Notes under the pieces: model-generated | What the model saw: only the letters and a program-made list of their open reading frames with translations | What the model was told of the DNA's origin: nothing | Database searches by the model: none | Shown here: positions 9,641 to 18,279 of the stretch, one piece after another | How positions within the stretch are numbered: position 1 is the first letter of the stretch | Layout: the number at the start of each line of letters is the position of its first letter | Program-made: the position numbers and the translations under genes | Assembly: GCA_963801105.1 (NCBI GenBank) | Contig: CAWDDH010000003.1 | Span: forward strand, 806,001 to 870,000 | From: JAENVU01 sp963801105 | GTDB taxonomy: Bacteria; Actinomycetota; Acidimicrobiia; IMCC26256; JAENVU01 | Direction of reading: 5' to 3' | Length of the DNA: 64,000 bases

Positions 9641-11446
9641 TCAGTGGTAGATGCCCTCGATCTCCCGCGAGTACTTGGCGTGGATCCCGCGGCGCTTCAG
9701 CTTGCTGGTGGGCGTGAGCTCCTCCGAGTCGGGGAGCCACTCCTCGTGCAGGAGCGCGACCTTCTTCACCCGCTCGGCGTGGTTGAACGAGGCCATCGCG
9801 GCGTCGACCTCCCGCTCGACCTCGCTGCGGACGTCGACGTGGTCGGCGAGCTCGGCCAAGTTGGTCGCCTCGATACCGTGCGCCTTCGCCCACACCGGCG
9901 CGACCTCTGAGTCGAGCACCACCAGCGCGCTCATGAACGGGCGCTGATCCCCGATCACACAGGCCTGCCCGATCAATGACTGGGCCTTGAGTGCGGACTC
10001 CAGGTTCGCCGGCGAGATGTTCTTGCCCCCGGCGGTGATGATGAGCTCCTTCTTGCGGTCCACGATGCACAGGTAGCCGTCGTCGTCGAGGACACCGATG
10101 TCGCCCGAGTGCAGCCAGCCGTCGTCGTCGAAGGTCTCGGCCGTCCTCTCCGGGTCGTTGAGGTACCCGCGGAAGACCTGGCCTCCGCGCGTGAGGACCT
10201 CGCCGTCCTCGGCGAGCGCGATCTCCGCACCGGGAACCGCCCGCCCGACGGTGCCGGCACGAACCGCGAACGGATCCCAGGTCATGAGTCCGCTCGTCTC
10301 GCTCATGCCGTAGACCTCCGAGAGCGGGACGCCCAACCCGCGGAAGAAGTCGAAGATCTCGACCGACAGCGGTGCCGCGCCGCTGAAGGCCACGATGCAC
10401 TGGTCCAGACCGAGGAGCCCGCGCACCGTACCGAGCGAGGCGTCCGCCTCCGCGAAGGGCCCCACGAGATCCTCCGGGAGATCCTCGCCGCGGGCCCGGC
10501 ACTCGGCGGCGCGGAGGCCGATCGCGAGGGCGGCGTCGAGCTGCGCGCGGCGCTCTGGTTCGGCGTCCGCCATTGCCATGACCCCGGCGTGAATCTTCTC
10601 CCACACGCGCGGGACGGCGAAGAAGACCTGCGGTCGGACCTCCGGGAGGTACTGCGCGACCGCGCCGGGCTCCGGACACGTCGTGACCTCGTAGCCGAAG
10701 GCGAGCGCGAGGTAGTGCGAGACGTTGCGCTCGGCAACGTGCGCCATCGGGAGGTACGAGACCATGCGCGCCCGGTCGAGGTCGACGTCGCGCGTGAGCA
10801 CGTCCACCGACTGGAGCGCCCACGCCACGTTCGCGTGGTCGAGCATCACGCCCTTGGGCGGGCCGGTCGTGCCCGAGGTGTAGATGACGGTCGCCAGATC
10901 CGACGGTTGGGCGTTGGCGGCGAGGTCGTCGAGATCGCCCGGCTCGGTGGCGATGAGATCGCCCCACCCCCGCACGTCGGACGGAAGCCCGTCGGCGGGC
11001 GGCTCGAGGACCACGACCTCCCGCAAGGCGGCCAGATCCGGGCGCACCGCCTGGATCCGGCGGAGAAACCCCTCGTCCTCGACGATCGCCGCACTCGCGC
11101 CGCAGTGCGCCGTGAGATAGCGGACCTGGTCCTCGGACGAGGAGTTGTAGATCGAGATCGGGGTCGCTCCGAGGAGGACGACGGCGATGTCGGCGACGTG
11201 GAACTCCGGCCGGTTCCGCATCATCAGCACGACACGGTCGCCCCGGCGGACCCCGAGGCCGGCCAGTCCGGCGGCCAGCCGGCACGCCCGATCCGCGTAT
11301 TCGCCGTAGGTCAGCTCCCGCCAGCCGTCCCCGGACTTGGCGCGGAGCGCGACCAGGTCACGCCGAGCCCGCACGGTGTCGCGGAACAGGGTGGCGACGG
11401 TCTGGCCGGTGATCTCGGCCGCGATGTCCTGATCGGTCCAGGTCAC
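9641..11446 (-). CDS. Long-chain acyl-CoA synthetase (FadD15-type AMP-forming ligase)
   Basis: Activates fatty acids to acyl-CoA through an acyl-adenylate. The GTG start at 11446 is preceded by a GAGGGGGGA ribosome site and gives 601 aa. ANL-superfamily motifs appear in order: the P-loop VIYTSGTTGPPKGVM (about residues 175-190), the A4/A5 region with VYGMSETSG, and DDDGWLHSGDIG. They continue with YLCIVDRKKELIITAGGKNISP and a C-terminal Lys region, TPTSKLKRRGI. The gene is downstream of and parallel to the CaiB-type transferase, separated by a 345-bp spacer full of DnaA-box-like 9-mers. Chain-length preference cannot be read from sequence; the bacterial FadD15-like subfamily is the best match. 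Confidence 0.88.
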   Translation of the reverse strand: MTWTDQDIAAEITGQTVATLFRDTVRARRDLVALRAKSGDGWRELTYGEYADRACRLAAGLAGLGVRRGDRVVLMMRNRPEFHVADIAVVLLGATPISIYNSSSEDQVRYLTAHCGASAAIVEDEGFLRRIQAVRPDLAALREVVVLEPPADGLPSDVRGWGDLIATEPGDLDDLAANAQPSDLATVIYTSGTTGPPKGVMLDHANVAWALQSVDVLTRDVDLDRARMVSYLPMAHVAERNVSHYLALAFGYEVTTCPEPGAVAQYLPEVRPQVFFAVPRVWEKIHAGVMAMADAEPERRAQLDAALAIGLRAAECRARGEDLPEDLVGPFAEADASLGTVRGLLGLDQCIVAFSGAAPLSVEIFDFFRGLGVPLSEVYGMSETSGLMTWDPFAVRAGTVGRAVPGAEIALAEDGEVLTRGGQVFRGYLNDPERTAETFDDDGWLHSGDIGVLDDDGYLCIVDRKKELIITAGGKNISPANLESALKAQSLIGQACVIGDQRPFMSALVVLDSEVAPVWAKAHGIEATNLAELADHVDVRSEVEREVDAAMASFNHAERVKKVALLHEEWLPDSEELTPTSKLKRRGIHAKYSREIEGIYH

Positions 11447-11518
11447 AGATCCCCCCTCGTCCGGAACGGCGTCATTCGTAGCGCACCCCTGGGCGGCCTG
11501 GCCAGGGCCGACCGGAGG

Positions 11519-11757
11519 TTTTCCCCACCGGGACCCACAGGCACCTGGGGACGACCGGCGCCGATCTGGGGACAACCGGGGATCCGCCTGGGGAGAACGC
11601 TGGGGAAATCGGGCGCAGGTCTCAGGCACCTGGCAGATCGAGCCAATCCGGCGCCACCGGAGGGCTCCCGGATCCATTGCCCACAACGATGTCCCCAGGC
11701 CGGCCGCGCACCGTCCACAGGTCGTCCCCAGGCTCCTCCCCAGCCGGGTGTGGAGAA
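11519..11757. other. Cluster of DnaA-box-like 9-mers in the 345-bp spacer (11447-11791)
   Basis: No gene is visible here. The spacer holds about ten copies of a 9-mer related to TGTGGACAA/TTGTCCACA. Forward copies are TGGGGACGA 11546, TGGGGACAA 11567, TGGGGAGAA 11589, TGGGGAAAT 11601 and TGTGGAGAA 11749. Inverted copies are TTTTCCCCA 11519, TTGCCCACA 11677, TGTCCCCAG 11690, CCGTCCACA 11711, TCGTCCCCA 11722 and TCCTCCCCA 11734. Several are one mismatch from the actinobacterial DnaA box. No dnaA or dnaN is adjacent, so this is not called an origin. Roles as a DnaA-titration site or a transcription-factor site array are inferences. Confidence 0.4.
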
Positions 11758-11791
11758 CCGCCGGACCCCCCGGCAGCCTCCGTCGGCGAGC

Positions 11792-13003
11792 TCAGATGCC
11801 TGAGGGCTCCGGGGGTGCGGCGGAGGAACGCCCTTCGGGCGACTCGTCGGCCCGGGCGTCGGTACCGGTCTCCGGACCGGTCTGCTCACCGGTCTCGGCC
11901 AGGACCTCGGCCGTGTCCACACCCAGCGCCCGGCCCGCCCAGCGGATCTCACCCGGCGTCCGCGACAGCCGGGCGACAAGGCCCGGCATGGTCACACCGT
12001 CGACCTCGACCAGCGAGCCCCGGGCCCGGACGTGCTCGTCCGCGGCGACGTCGGCGATGGAGTACACCGGCGCGATCGCGGCGTGCGCCGCCTCGAAGGT
12101 GGCGATCACGTCGTCCGCAGTCCGCGTGCCGATCCAGTCGGCCACGATGGTGTCGAGCTCGGCCCGGTGCTCGGCGCGGCTCTCGAAGGTCGCGAACCGC
12201 TCGTCGGCGGCGACGCCGAGCAGCACGAGCAGCCGCTCGGCCACCGACTCGGCCGACGCGGAGACGGCGACCCACCGCCCGTCGGCACACCGGTACGTGC
12301 CGCGCGGGACCGAGTACGGGATGCCGCTGCCGAGGCGCGGCTGTTCGTAGCCCAGGTGCGCCCACGCGCTGTGCAGTGGTCCCATCAGCGCCAGCATCGT
12401 GTCGAGGAGGTTGACGTCGATGACCTGGCCCTCCCCGGTGCGGTCACGGTGACGGAGGGCGACCAGCACCGCGAACGCGCCGACCAGCGCGGTCACCTCG
12501 TCGGTCAGTGCGATCGGCGGCGGCAGCGGCGCGCCGTCGGGCTCGCCGTTGATCGCGGCGAAGCCGCTCATGGCCTCGGCCATGGTGGCGAAACCGGGAC
12601 GCTGCGCGTAGGGACCGGTCTGGCCGAACCCGCTCACCCGCAGTACGACGAGCCCGGGGTTGTCGGCGAGCAACTCGGCCGGATCGAGGCCGAGACGCTC
12701 CAGCGCACCGGGCCGGAGGTTCTCGACTAGGACGTCGGCGTCGTGCAGGAGCCGGCGCATGTCCGCGAGGCCCTGGTCGGTCTTGAGGTCGAGCACCGCC
12801 ACCCGCTTGCCGCGTGCCACGAGCTTCCACATGTACGAGACACCGTCGCGGGGGTCGGTCCATCCCAGGCGGCGTGTCCCGTCGCCGCCGGGCGGCTCGA
12901 CCTTGACCACGTCCGCACCGAAGTCGGCGAGATAACGCGCGGCACCGGGCGCGGCGATGACCGTCGCCATGTCGATCACGCGGATGCCGTCGAGCGCCTG
13001 CAC
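11792..13003 (-). CDS. CaiB/BaiF family CoA transferase
   Basis: Class III CoA transferase moving CoA between organic acids. The GTG at 13003 begins VQALDGIRVIDMATVIAAPG, the usual family N-terminus. The Rossmann-like part follows with DFGADVVKVEPPGGDGTRR, then DLKTDQGLADMRRLLHDADV and VLVENLRPGALERLG. That last motif holds the region that carries the catalytic Asp in characterised members. The body is about 375 aa, followed by a Glu/Gly/Pro-rich tail. A TATCCT hexamer (complement of 13012-13017) stands 8 nt upstream of the GTG and no ribosome site is seen, so translation is probably leaderless. It is divergent from the nitrilase. Substrate is undetermined; alpha-methylacyl-CoA racemase is a related alternative. 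Confidence 0.87.
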   Translation of the reverse strand: MQALDGIRVIDMATVIAAPGAARYLADFGADVVKVEPPGGDGTRRLGWTDPRDGVSYMWKLVARGKRVAVLDLKTDQGLADMRRLLHDADVLVENLRPGALERLGLDPAELLADNPGLVVLRVSGFGQTGPYAQRPGFATMAEAMSGFAAINGEPDGAPLPPPIALTDEVTALVGAFAVLVALRHRDRTGEGQVIDVNLLDTMLALMGPLHSAWAHLGYEQPRLGSGIPYSVPRGTYRCADGRWVAVSASAESVAERLLVLLGVAADERFATFESRAEHRAELDTIVADWIGTRTADDVIATFEAAHAAIAPVYSIADVAADEHVRARGSLVEVDGVTMPGLVARLSRTPGEIRWAGRALGVDTAEVLAETGEQTGPETGTDARADESPEGRSSAAPPEPSGI

Positions 13004-13011
13004 AGCGGCCC

Positions 13012-13029
13012 AGGATAGGGAGCTACGGT
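13012..13029. promoter_or_regulatory. Back-to-back -10 hexamers of a divergent leaderless promoter pair
   Basis: On the minus strand TATCCT (complement of 13012-13017) lies 8 nt before the transferase GTG. On the plus strand TACGGT (13024-13029) lies 9 nt before the hydrolase GTG at 13039. Only 35 bp separate the two start codons, so the promoters must overlap and may interfere with each other. Confidence 0.5.
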
Positions 13030-13038
13030 GCCGGGCTC

Positions 13039-13956
13039 GTGAAGGTGATCCGGGCGACCTCGATCCCCGACTCCCCCGCACGCGTGCACGCGCCACGGCA
13101 GGCGCCGTTGCGCGTCGGCGCGGTGCAGACGAGCTGGCACGCCGATCCCGACGAGCACCGTGGTGCGCTCGCGACGGGCGTGGGGCTCGCGGTCGACGCC
13201 GGCGCCGGGATCGTCTGCCTCCAGGAGCTGACCCTCTCGCCGTACTTCGCGATCAGCGAGGAGGCGAAGGGTGTCGAGCCGGAGGCGTTGCCCGGCGGTC
13301 CCACCCACGCGCTCCTGACGGGCCTCGCGTCGCGTCACGGCGTCCCGGTCCACGGCTCGCTGTACGAGGCCGCGCCCGACGGCGGCCTCGGCTTCAACAC
13401 GGCTGTGCTCGTCGCGCCGGACGGCACCCTGCTCGCCCGCACGCGCAAGCTGCACATCCCGGTGACCGCGGGGTACCACGAGGACCGCTACTTCCGACCC
13501 GGCGACACCGGGTTCCCCGTCGTCGACGTCGCCGGCGCGCGCCTCGGGTTCCCGACGTGCTGGGACCAGTGGTTCCCGGAGCTCGCCCGGGCGTACTCGC
13601 TGGCCGGCGCGCAGGTCCTCGTCTACCCCACGGCGATCGGCTCGGAGCCCGACCATCCCGGATTCGACACCGAGCCGCTGTGGGAGCAGGTGATCCGGGC
13701 GAATGGCATCACCAACGGCACGTTCATGGTCGCGGTGAACCGGATCGGCACCGAGACCGTCGGCGGCACGACGATCACGTTCTACGGATCGTCGTTCGTC
13801 TCGGACCCCTACGGCCGGGTGCTCGTCCAGGCGCCCCGCGACGAGGACGCCGTGATCGTCGCCGACCTCGACCTCGACCAGCGCGACGACTGGCTCGACC
13901 TCTTCCCCTTCCTGCGCACCCGCCGCCCCGACACCTACGGCGACCTCGTCGACTGA
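13039..13956 (+). CDS. Carbon-nitrogen hydrolase, N-carbamoylputrescine amidase-like
   Basis: Nitrilase-superfamily amidase. The Glu-Lys-Cys triad is visible: Glu in CLQELTLSPYF, Lys in RTRKLHIPV and Cys in FPTCWDQWFPE. The flanking sequences GYHEDRYFRPGDTGFPV, CWDQWFPELARAY and TFYGSSFVSDPYGRVL are those of the AguB (N-carbamoylputrescine amidase) branch, which releases putrescine, CO2 and ammonia. The length of 305 aa is usual. GTG 13039 follows TACGGT by 9 nt; GTG 13084 is a possible shorter start. No agmatine deiminase neighbour is present, so the polyamine role is an inference and beta-ureidopropionase-type activity remains possible. Confidence 0.82.
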   Translation: MKVIRATSIPDSPARVHAPRQAPLRVGAVQTSWHADPDEHRGALATGVGLAVDAGAGIVCLQELTLSPYFAISEEAKGVEPEALPGGPTHALLTGLASRHGVPVHGSLYEAAPDGGLGFNTAVLVAPDGTLLARTRKLHIPVTAGYHEDRYFRPGDTGFPVVDVAGARLGFPTCWDQWFPELARAYSLAGAQVLVYPTAIGSEPDHPGFDTEPLWEQVIRANGITNGTFMVAVNRIGTETVGGTTITFYGSSFVSDPYGRVLVQAPRDEDAVIVADLDLDQRDDWLDLFPFLRTRRPDTYGDLVD

Positions 13957-14002
13957 CCCCGCCCCCCGCTCCGGGCGCGCCGAGCGCCAAGGGGCGCGGG
14001 TC
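13955..14002. terminator. Bidirectional hairpin between convergent genes
   Basis: GACCC (13955-13959) pairs with GGGTC (13998-14002), and CGCCCC (13960-13965) pairs with GGGGCG (13991-13996), leaving one bulged C. The stem overlaps the stop codons of both convergent genes (nitrilase and metallophosphoesterase) and would fold on either strand. There is no U-tract, as is common in high-GC actinobacteria. Confidence 0.5.
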
Positions 14003-15125
14003 AGAAGGTGAGGGTGAAGGAGCGGTGCGTGAGAAGGCCGCGGGAGTACTCGGGGTAGAGGCCGCCGTAGAGGAAGCGGGTGCGCTCGGACCACGACAGC
14101 GCGTCCGGGCTGTGGAGCCGGTGCACGGTCTGGACGTACCCACCCTCGTGGACGCGGTACTCGGCCCATACGCCCATGTACTCCTTCACCGCGCCGATCT
14201 CGACGAAGGGCACGGGCCCGGTCTCGGCGAAGCGCCGAACCCGGTGGCGATGGGTATGGCCGGCGAAGTAGCCGACGACGTTGTCGTGGCGGGCCACGAC
14301 CGCGACGAACGCCTCGCTGCTGTCCGGATCGATGCCGAAGTAGTCGGTCGAGCGCTCGGGCGCGCGCAGGTCCCAGATCTGGTGATGGCCGAACACGAGC
14401 ACAGGACCGCTCGTCTCACGGGCGAGCGCATCCAACCAGCCGATTTGGTCGCGCGTGATCTGGCCACCGGCCCGGGCCGGCCGCACGGTGTCGATCACCG
14501 CGAGCGTCACACCGTTGACGTCGACGGCGTAGGGCGCGCCCTGCACCGCGAGCATCGGATCCTGCATCGCATCGTGGTTACCGCGCACGTGGTGCAGGGT
14601 CGAACCGAAGGACGAGTACGTGTCGAGGAAGGTCTGGTACTCCTCCTCGCTGCCCACCGTCGTGAGGTCGCCCTTGGCGACGACGGCATCGGGAGCGTAC
14701 GCCGCGATCTCGGCCACGGCCTCGCGGTTCATGGTGATCGGGTAGGGATCCTCGCCCGGCGCGGCCCGCACCCACGGACCGAGTTCCTCCTCGGGGATGG
14801 TGTGGATCATCCCGCAAACCTGCTCGCCGAAGTGCACGTCGTTGACGGTCGCGAGCCGGGCGAGCAGGGCACCGGGCGGGTCCGCCAACGTGCGCACCGT
14901 GGCCGGTAGCTCGTCGGTCGGCGGGCCGTGACCCTCCACGACCAGCCGGTACTCGGTGTCGGGCGCGAGCCCGCCGGCGGTGACGACGTGGTGCGGGCCC
15001 GTGGAGCGGACTTCGGTGTTGCCGACGGTGGTGGTGACCGAGACCTCCGGGTCGGTCACGAACGCGACCGTCACCGCGTCGGTGTCCACTGCGACGACCT
15101 CGGCGTCGCGCACCGGGCCGGTCAC
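14001..15125 (-). CDS. Calcineurin-like metallophosphoesterase
   Basis: 374 aa. The five metallophosphoesterase blocks are present in order: NDVHFG (Asp/His metal ligands), AKGDLTTVGS, VRGNHDAMQDP, VFGHHQIWD and FAGHTHRHR. About 110 residues precede them and look like a fibronectin-type beta sandwich with a GLAPDTEYRLVVEG strand pattern. No signal peptide is seen, so it is probably cytoplasmic. The GTG start (15123-15125) overlaps the stop of the upstream accE-like gene as GTGA, so translation is likely coupled and the gene closes the carboxylase operon. The substrate is unknown; phosphodiester or nucleotide substrates are the family norm. Confidence 0.85.
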   Translation of the reverse strand: MTGPVRDAEVVAVDTDAVTVAFVTDPEVSVTTTVGNTEVRSTGPHHVVTAGGLAPDTEYRLVVEGHGPPTDELPATVRTLADPPGALLARLATVNDVHFGEQVCGMIHTIPEEELGPWVRAAPGEDPYPITMNREAVAEIAAYAPDAVVAKGDLTTVGSEEEYQTFLDTYSSFGSTLHHVRGNHDAMQDPMLAVQGAPYAVDVNGVTLAVIDTVRPARAGGQITRDQIGWLDALARETSGPVLVFGHHQIWDLRAPERSTDYFGIDPDSSEAFVAVVARHDNVVGYFAGHTHRHRVRRFAETGPVPFVEIGAVKEYMGVWAEYRVHEGGYVQTVHRLHSPDALSWSERTRFLYGGLYPEYSRGLLTHRSFTLTF

Positions 15126-15355
15126 GCGCGCGCTCGCCGCCCGATGCGTCCGGAGAGCCGCCAGTCGCCCCGCGTGAGGCCGCGGCGACGAGCCTGCAGG
15201 CGCGCGGCGTTCACCCAGCGCGACTCGGGATCCGCCGCAGCCGCCGCGACAGCGGGCCGCGCCGCGAGCACACCGACCGCCGCGACGATCGCCGCGACCT
15301 CCTCCGGGGACGCGTCGGCGTCGATCGCGCTCAGGCGGGGCGAGGACGACGGCAT
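15122..15355 (-). CDS. Acyl-CoA carboxylase epsilon subunit-like small protein
   Basis: 77 aa. It contains ASPEEVAAIVAAVGVL near the N-terminus and ends with an Arg-rich SRWVNAARLQARRRGLTRGDW segment. This two-part pattern is that of AccE-type epsilon subunits, which stabilise actinobacterial acyl-CoA carboxylase alpha-beta complexes. The ATG at 15353-15355 overlaps the stop codon of the carboxylase beta subunit by one base (TGATG), so the two should be made in stoichiometric amounts. The length is within the family range. The assignment rests on motif pattern plus position, since epsilon subunits diverge strongly. Confidence 0.75.
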   Translation of the reverse strand: MPSSSPRLSAIDADASPEEVAAIVAAVGVLAARPAVAAAAADPESRWVNAARLQARRRGLTRGDWRLSGRIGRRARA

Positions 15356-16928
15356 CAGAGCGGCACGTTCCCGTGCTTGCGGGCCGGGAGCTGCTCCTTC
15401 TTCGTCCGCAGCATCTCCAGCGCGCCGACGAGCACCGTGCGGGTCGCCCGGGGGTCGATGACGTCGTCGACGTACCCACGCTCGGCCGCGTTGTACGGGT
15501 TCGCGAAGCGCTCCGAGTACTCCAGGTCCCACTCGGCCTTACGGGCGACGGGGTCCTCGGCGCTCGCAAGCTCGCGCCGCAGCAGGATGTTGGCCGCTCC
15601 GTTCGCGTCCATCACCGCGATCTCCGCCGACGGCCACGCGAACGCGAGATCGGCGCCGATCGACTTGGAGTTCATGACCACGAACGCGCCGCCGTAGCCC
15701 TTGCGCGTGATGATCTGCACGCGCGGGACCGTGGCCTCGCAGTACGCGTAGAGAAGCTTGGCCCCGTGGCGGATGATCCCACCGTGCTCCTGGTTCGTCC
15801 CGGGGAGGAACCCGGGCACGTCGACGAAGGTCACGAGCGGCACGTTGAACGCGTCGCACGTGCGCACGAACCGCGCCGACTTCTCGGACGCCTCGATGTC
15901 GAGGCACCCAGCGAGCACCTGCGGTTGGTTCCCCACGACGCCGACCACGTGACCGTCGACCCGCGCGAAGCCACACACGATGTTCATGGCCCAGAAGGGG
16001 TTGACCTCGAAGAACTCGCCGTCGTCGACGACCTCGGCGATGACCTGCTTCATGTCGTAGGGCTTGTTCGACGCGTCGGGCATGAGATCGATGATGCCGT
16101 CGCACGAACGCTCGGGATCGTCCTCCGGCGCGTAGTACGGCGGGTCCTCCAGGTTGTTCGACGGCAGGAACGAGAGGAGGTAGCGCACCTGCTCCAGGCA
16201 CGTCTCCTCGTCGTCGAACGCGAACGTCGCGACGCCCGACTTCGACGCGTGCGTCATCGCGCCGCCGAGCTCCTCCTGGGTGACGTCCTGGCCGGTGGCG
16301 GCCTTGACGACGTCGGGACCGGTGATGAACATGTGAGAGGTGCCCTTCACCATGAAGATGAAGTCGGTCATCGCCGGCGAGTAGACCGCGCCCCCGCGCA
16401 CGGGCCGAGGATCACGCTGATCTGCGGGATGACACCACTGGCCTGCACATTCCGATGGAAGATGCCGCCGTAGCTCGCGAGAGAGACGACGCCTTCCTGG
16501 ATGCGGGCGCCCGCGCCGTCGTTCAGCCCGACGAATGGCGCGCCGACGCTCGCCGCGAGATCCATGACCTTGTGGATCTTCTCGGCGAAGACCTCGCCCA
16601 GCGCGCCACCGAAGATCGTGAAGTCCTGGGCGAAGAGGAACACCTTGCGACCGTCGACCGTCCCCCAGCCGGTGATCACGCCGTCGGTGAGGGGACGGGT
16701 GTTCTCGATGCCGAAGCCGTGCGCGCGGTGGCGGGCGAGCATGTCGAGCTCGTGGAACGATCCCGGGTCGAGCAGCAGCTCGATCCGCTCCCGCGCCGTG
16801 AGCTTCCCGCGGTCGTGCTGGCGCTGGACCGACCGCTCGCTGCCGGCGTGGAGCGCTTCCTCGCGGCGAGCGTCGAGTTGCGCCATGCGCTCCTCGATCG
16901 GATGGGGCACCGGCGCGGTGCTCGTCAT
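15355..16928 (-). CDS. pccB: Acyl-CoA (propionyl-CoA) carboxylase beta subunit, carboxyltransferase (frameshifted near 16393)
   Basis: Transfers carboxyl from biotin to propionyl-CoA or acetyl-CoA. The ATG at 16928 follows GGAGGA and starts MTSTAPVPHPIEERMAQLDA. Carboxyltransferase motifs include TARERIELLLDPGSF, FAQDFTIFGGALGE and GLNDGAGARIQEGV. After the break come AVYSPAMTDFIFMVKGTS, FVDVPGFLPGT and KGYGGAFVVMNSK. One G is missing from a G-run (plus-strand C-run at 16391-16395) inside G-P-C-A-G-G-A-V-Y. Restoring it gives 524 aa, the standard length. The biotin-carrying alpha subunit is not in the window. Location behind ccr and the epimerase suggests propionyl-CoA, which the ethylmalonyl-CoA route produces. 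Confidence 0.9.
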
Positions 16929-16997
16929 GTCTGCTCCTCCACGGCTGCGAGGCGGCCACGATACCGGGGCGACGGGGCCGCGGTTCCGGCCGGGGTA

Positions 16998-17832
16998 TCA
17001 GGCGCGGGCCGCGAGCACCTCGGGCCAGTGGCCGAGGATGCCGAGATGCCCCGCGTCGGGCCACACGACGAGGCGCGCGCCGGGGATCCGCCCGGCGTAG
17101 GTGCGGGCGTCCTCCTCGTTGTGCGGCGTCGGCCGCGCCGTGGAAGACCGTCGTCGGCACGGCGACGTCGGCGAGCACGAAGCCCCAGGGGATCCACATC
17201 GCGACGAGATCAGCCGCGATCCCCTCGGGGCCGGGCGCCAGCGCCGCCCTCACCTGGGCCTCGAGCATCGGCCCCAGCTCCGCGTCGGTCCGGATCGCCG
17301 CATCGGGTCCCCGACCGCGGCCGAGGAACGAGACGGGGTCCGCGAGGATCGGCTCCATGTGCCGCGCGATCGCGCGCACGGAGCGGTCGGGCTCCTGGCG
17401 CGCCATCTCGGCGGTGGGGCGGCGGGAGTCGCCCAACGCCGCCCACCCGCCGGGGACCTCGTCGAGCGGACCCGGCGCGCTGACGACGGCGAGGTGCGAG
17501 ACGCGGTCCGGCGCGGCCACGGCCAGCGCGACCGCGAACGGGCCGCCACCGGACCAGCCGACCACGGCGAAGCGGTCGAGCCCGAGAGCGTCGACGAGGG
17601 CGCGCGCATCCGCGGCGATCGCGGCGACCGACGCGGTCGTGCCCGGGGCCGATTCGCCGTATCCGGGCCGGTCGAACGTCACCAGCCGAACGCCCGCGTC
17701 CGCGGTCTCGGATTCGCGCGGGCGGAAGCCGCGCGAACCCGGAGCGCCGTGGAACAGGAGCACCGGATCACCCTCGGGCGCGCCGTCCTGGTACGCGAGG
17801 ACGCGACCGTCGGGCCGCGGGATCGTGGGCAC
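16998..17832 (-). CDS. Alpha/beta hydrolase (frameshifted near 17135)
   Basis: Starts at the GTG 17832 (V-P-T-I-P-R-P-D-G-R). Motifs are the oxyanion-hole segment LLFHGAPGSRGF, FDRPGYGESAP and the nucleophile elbow VVGWSGGGPFA, with Ser at about residue 99. After the frame break the read-through gives VVWPDAGHLGIL, holding the catalytic His. The shift lies in GACGCCGCACAAC at about 17130-17137. Deleting one base restores H-N-E-E-D-A-R-T-Y and gives 277 aa. The gene sits between the epimerase and pccB with short spacers, so it is co-transcribed with the acyl-CoA genes. A thioesterase or esterase role is possible but not demonstrated. Confidence 0.82.
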
Positions 17833-17843
17833 CGTCGCCGGCG

Positions 17844-18245
17844 CTATTCCTGCACAAGCTCGATCAACGTGCCGAACGCTTCCTTCGGGTGCACGAAGGC
17901 GACCGTCGTGCCGCGACTTCCCGGGCGCGGGGCCTCGTCGATGACGCGGTGCCCACCGGCCTTCACGCGTGCGAGCGCCTCGGCGCAGTCGTCGACGCGG
18001 TAGCCGACGTGGTGGATGCCCTCCCCCTTGTTCGCGAGGTACTTCGCGACGGGAGAGTCGTCCCGCGTGGGGGTGAGCAGCTGCACGTAGGAATCCGCGA
18101 CCTTGAGGAGCGCCTCCTCCACGCCGTCGGTCTCGATCACCTCCCGGTGTGCGACGGTGCAGCCGAAGGTGTCGTGGTAGTACGCGATGGCGGCCTCGAG
18201 GTCCGCGACCGCGATCGCGACGTGGTCGATCTCGGTGAGTTGCAT
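17844..18245 (-). CDS. mce: Methylmalonyl-CoA (ethylmalonyl-CoA) epimerase
   Basis: Inverts the alpha carbon of methylmalonyl-CoA, and in ethylmalonyl-CoA pathway organisms also of ethylmalonyl-CoA. This is a 133-aa glyoxalase-fold protein with two beta-alpha-beta-beta-beta modules. It begins LTEIDHVAIAVADLEAAIAYY, with the first metal His at position 8. It continues with EALLKVADSYVQLL, GEGIHHVGYRVDD (second His) and AFVHPKEAFGTLIELVQE (third metal ligand Glu). It is 34 bp after the FKBP gene and 11 bp before the hydrolase, inside the ccr operon. That places it directly between Ccr and the mutase step in the pathway. Confidence 0.93.
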   Translation of the reverse strand: MQLTEIDHVAIAVADLEAAIAYYHDTFGCTVAHREVIETDGVEEALLKVADSYVQLLTPTRDDSPVAKYLANKGEGIHHVGYRVDDCAEALARVKAGGHRVIDEAPRPGSRGTTVAFVHPKEAFGTLIELVQE

Positions 18246-18279
18246 CCGGAGATCGTACCGACGCGGATGTCGGTTGCCG

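Noticed and set aside
11519..11757. Chromosomal origin (oriC)
   Set aside because: No dnaA, dnaN, rpmH or AT-rich unwinding region is adjacent, and most 9-mers depart from the DnaA consensus. Kept only as a box-like cluster.
15355..17832. Single 825-codon open frame joining an alpha/beta hydrolase to a carboxyltransferase
   Set aside because: The apparent fusion arises because two independent frame breaks (17135 and 16393) put the hydrolase 5' part and the pccB 3' part in the same frame. The true pccB start and ribosome site lie in another frame at 16928.
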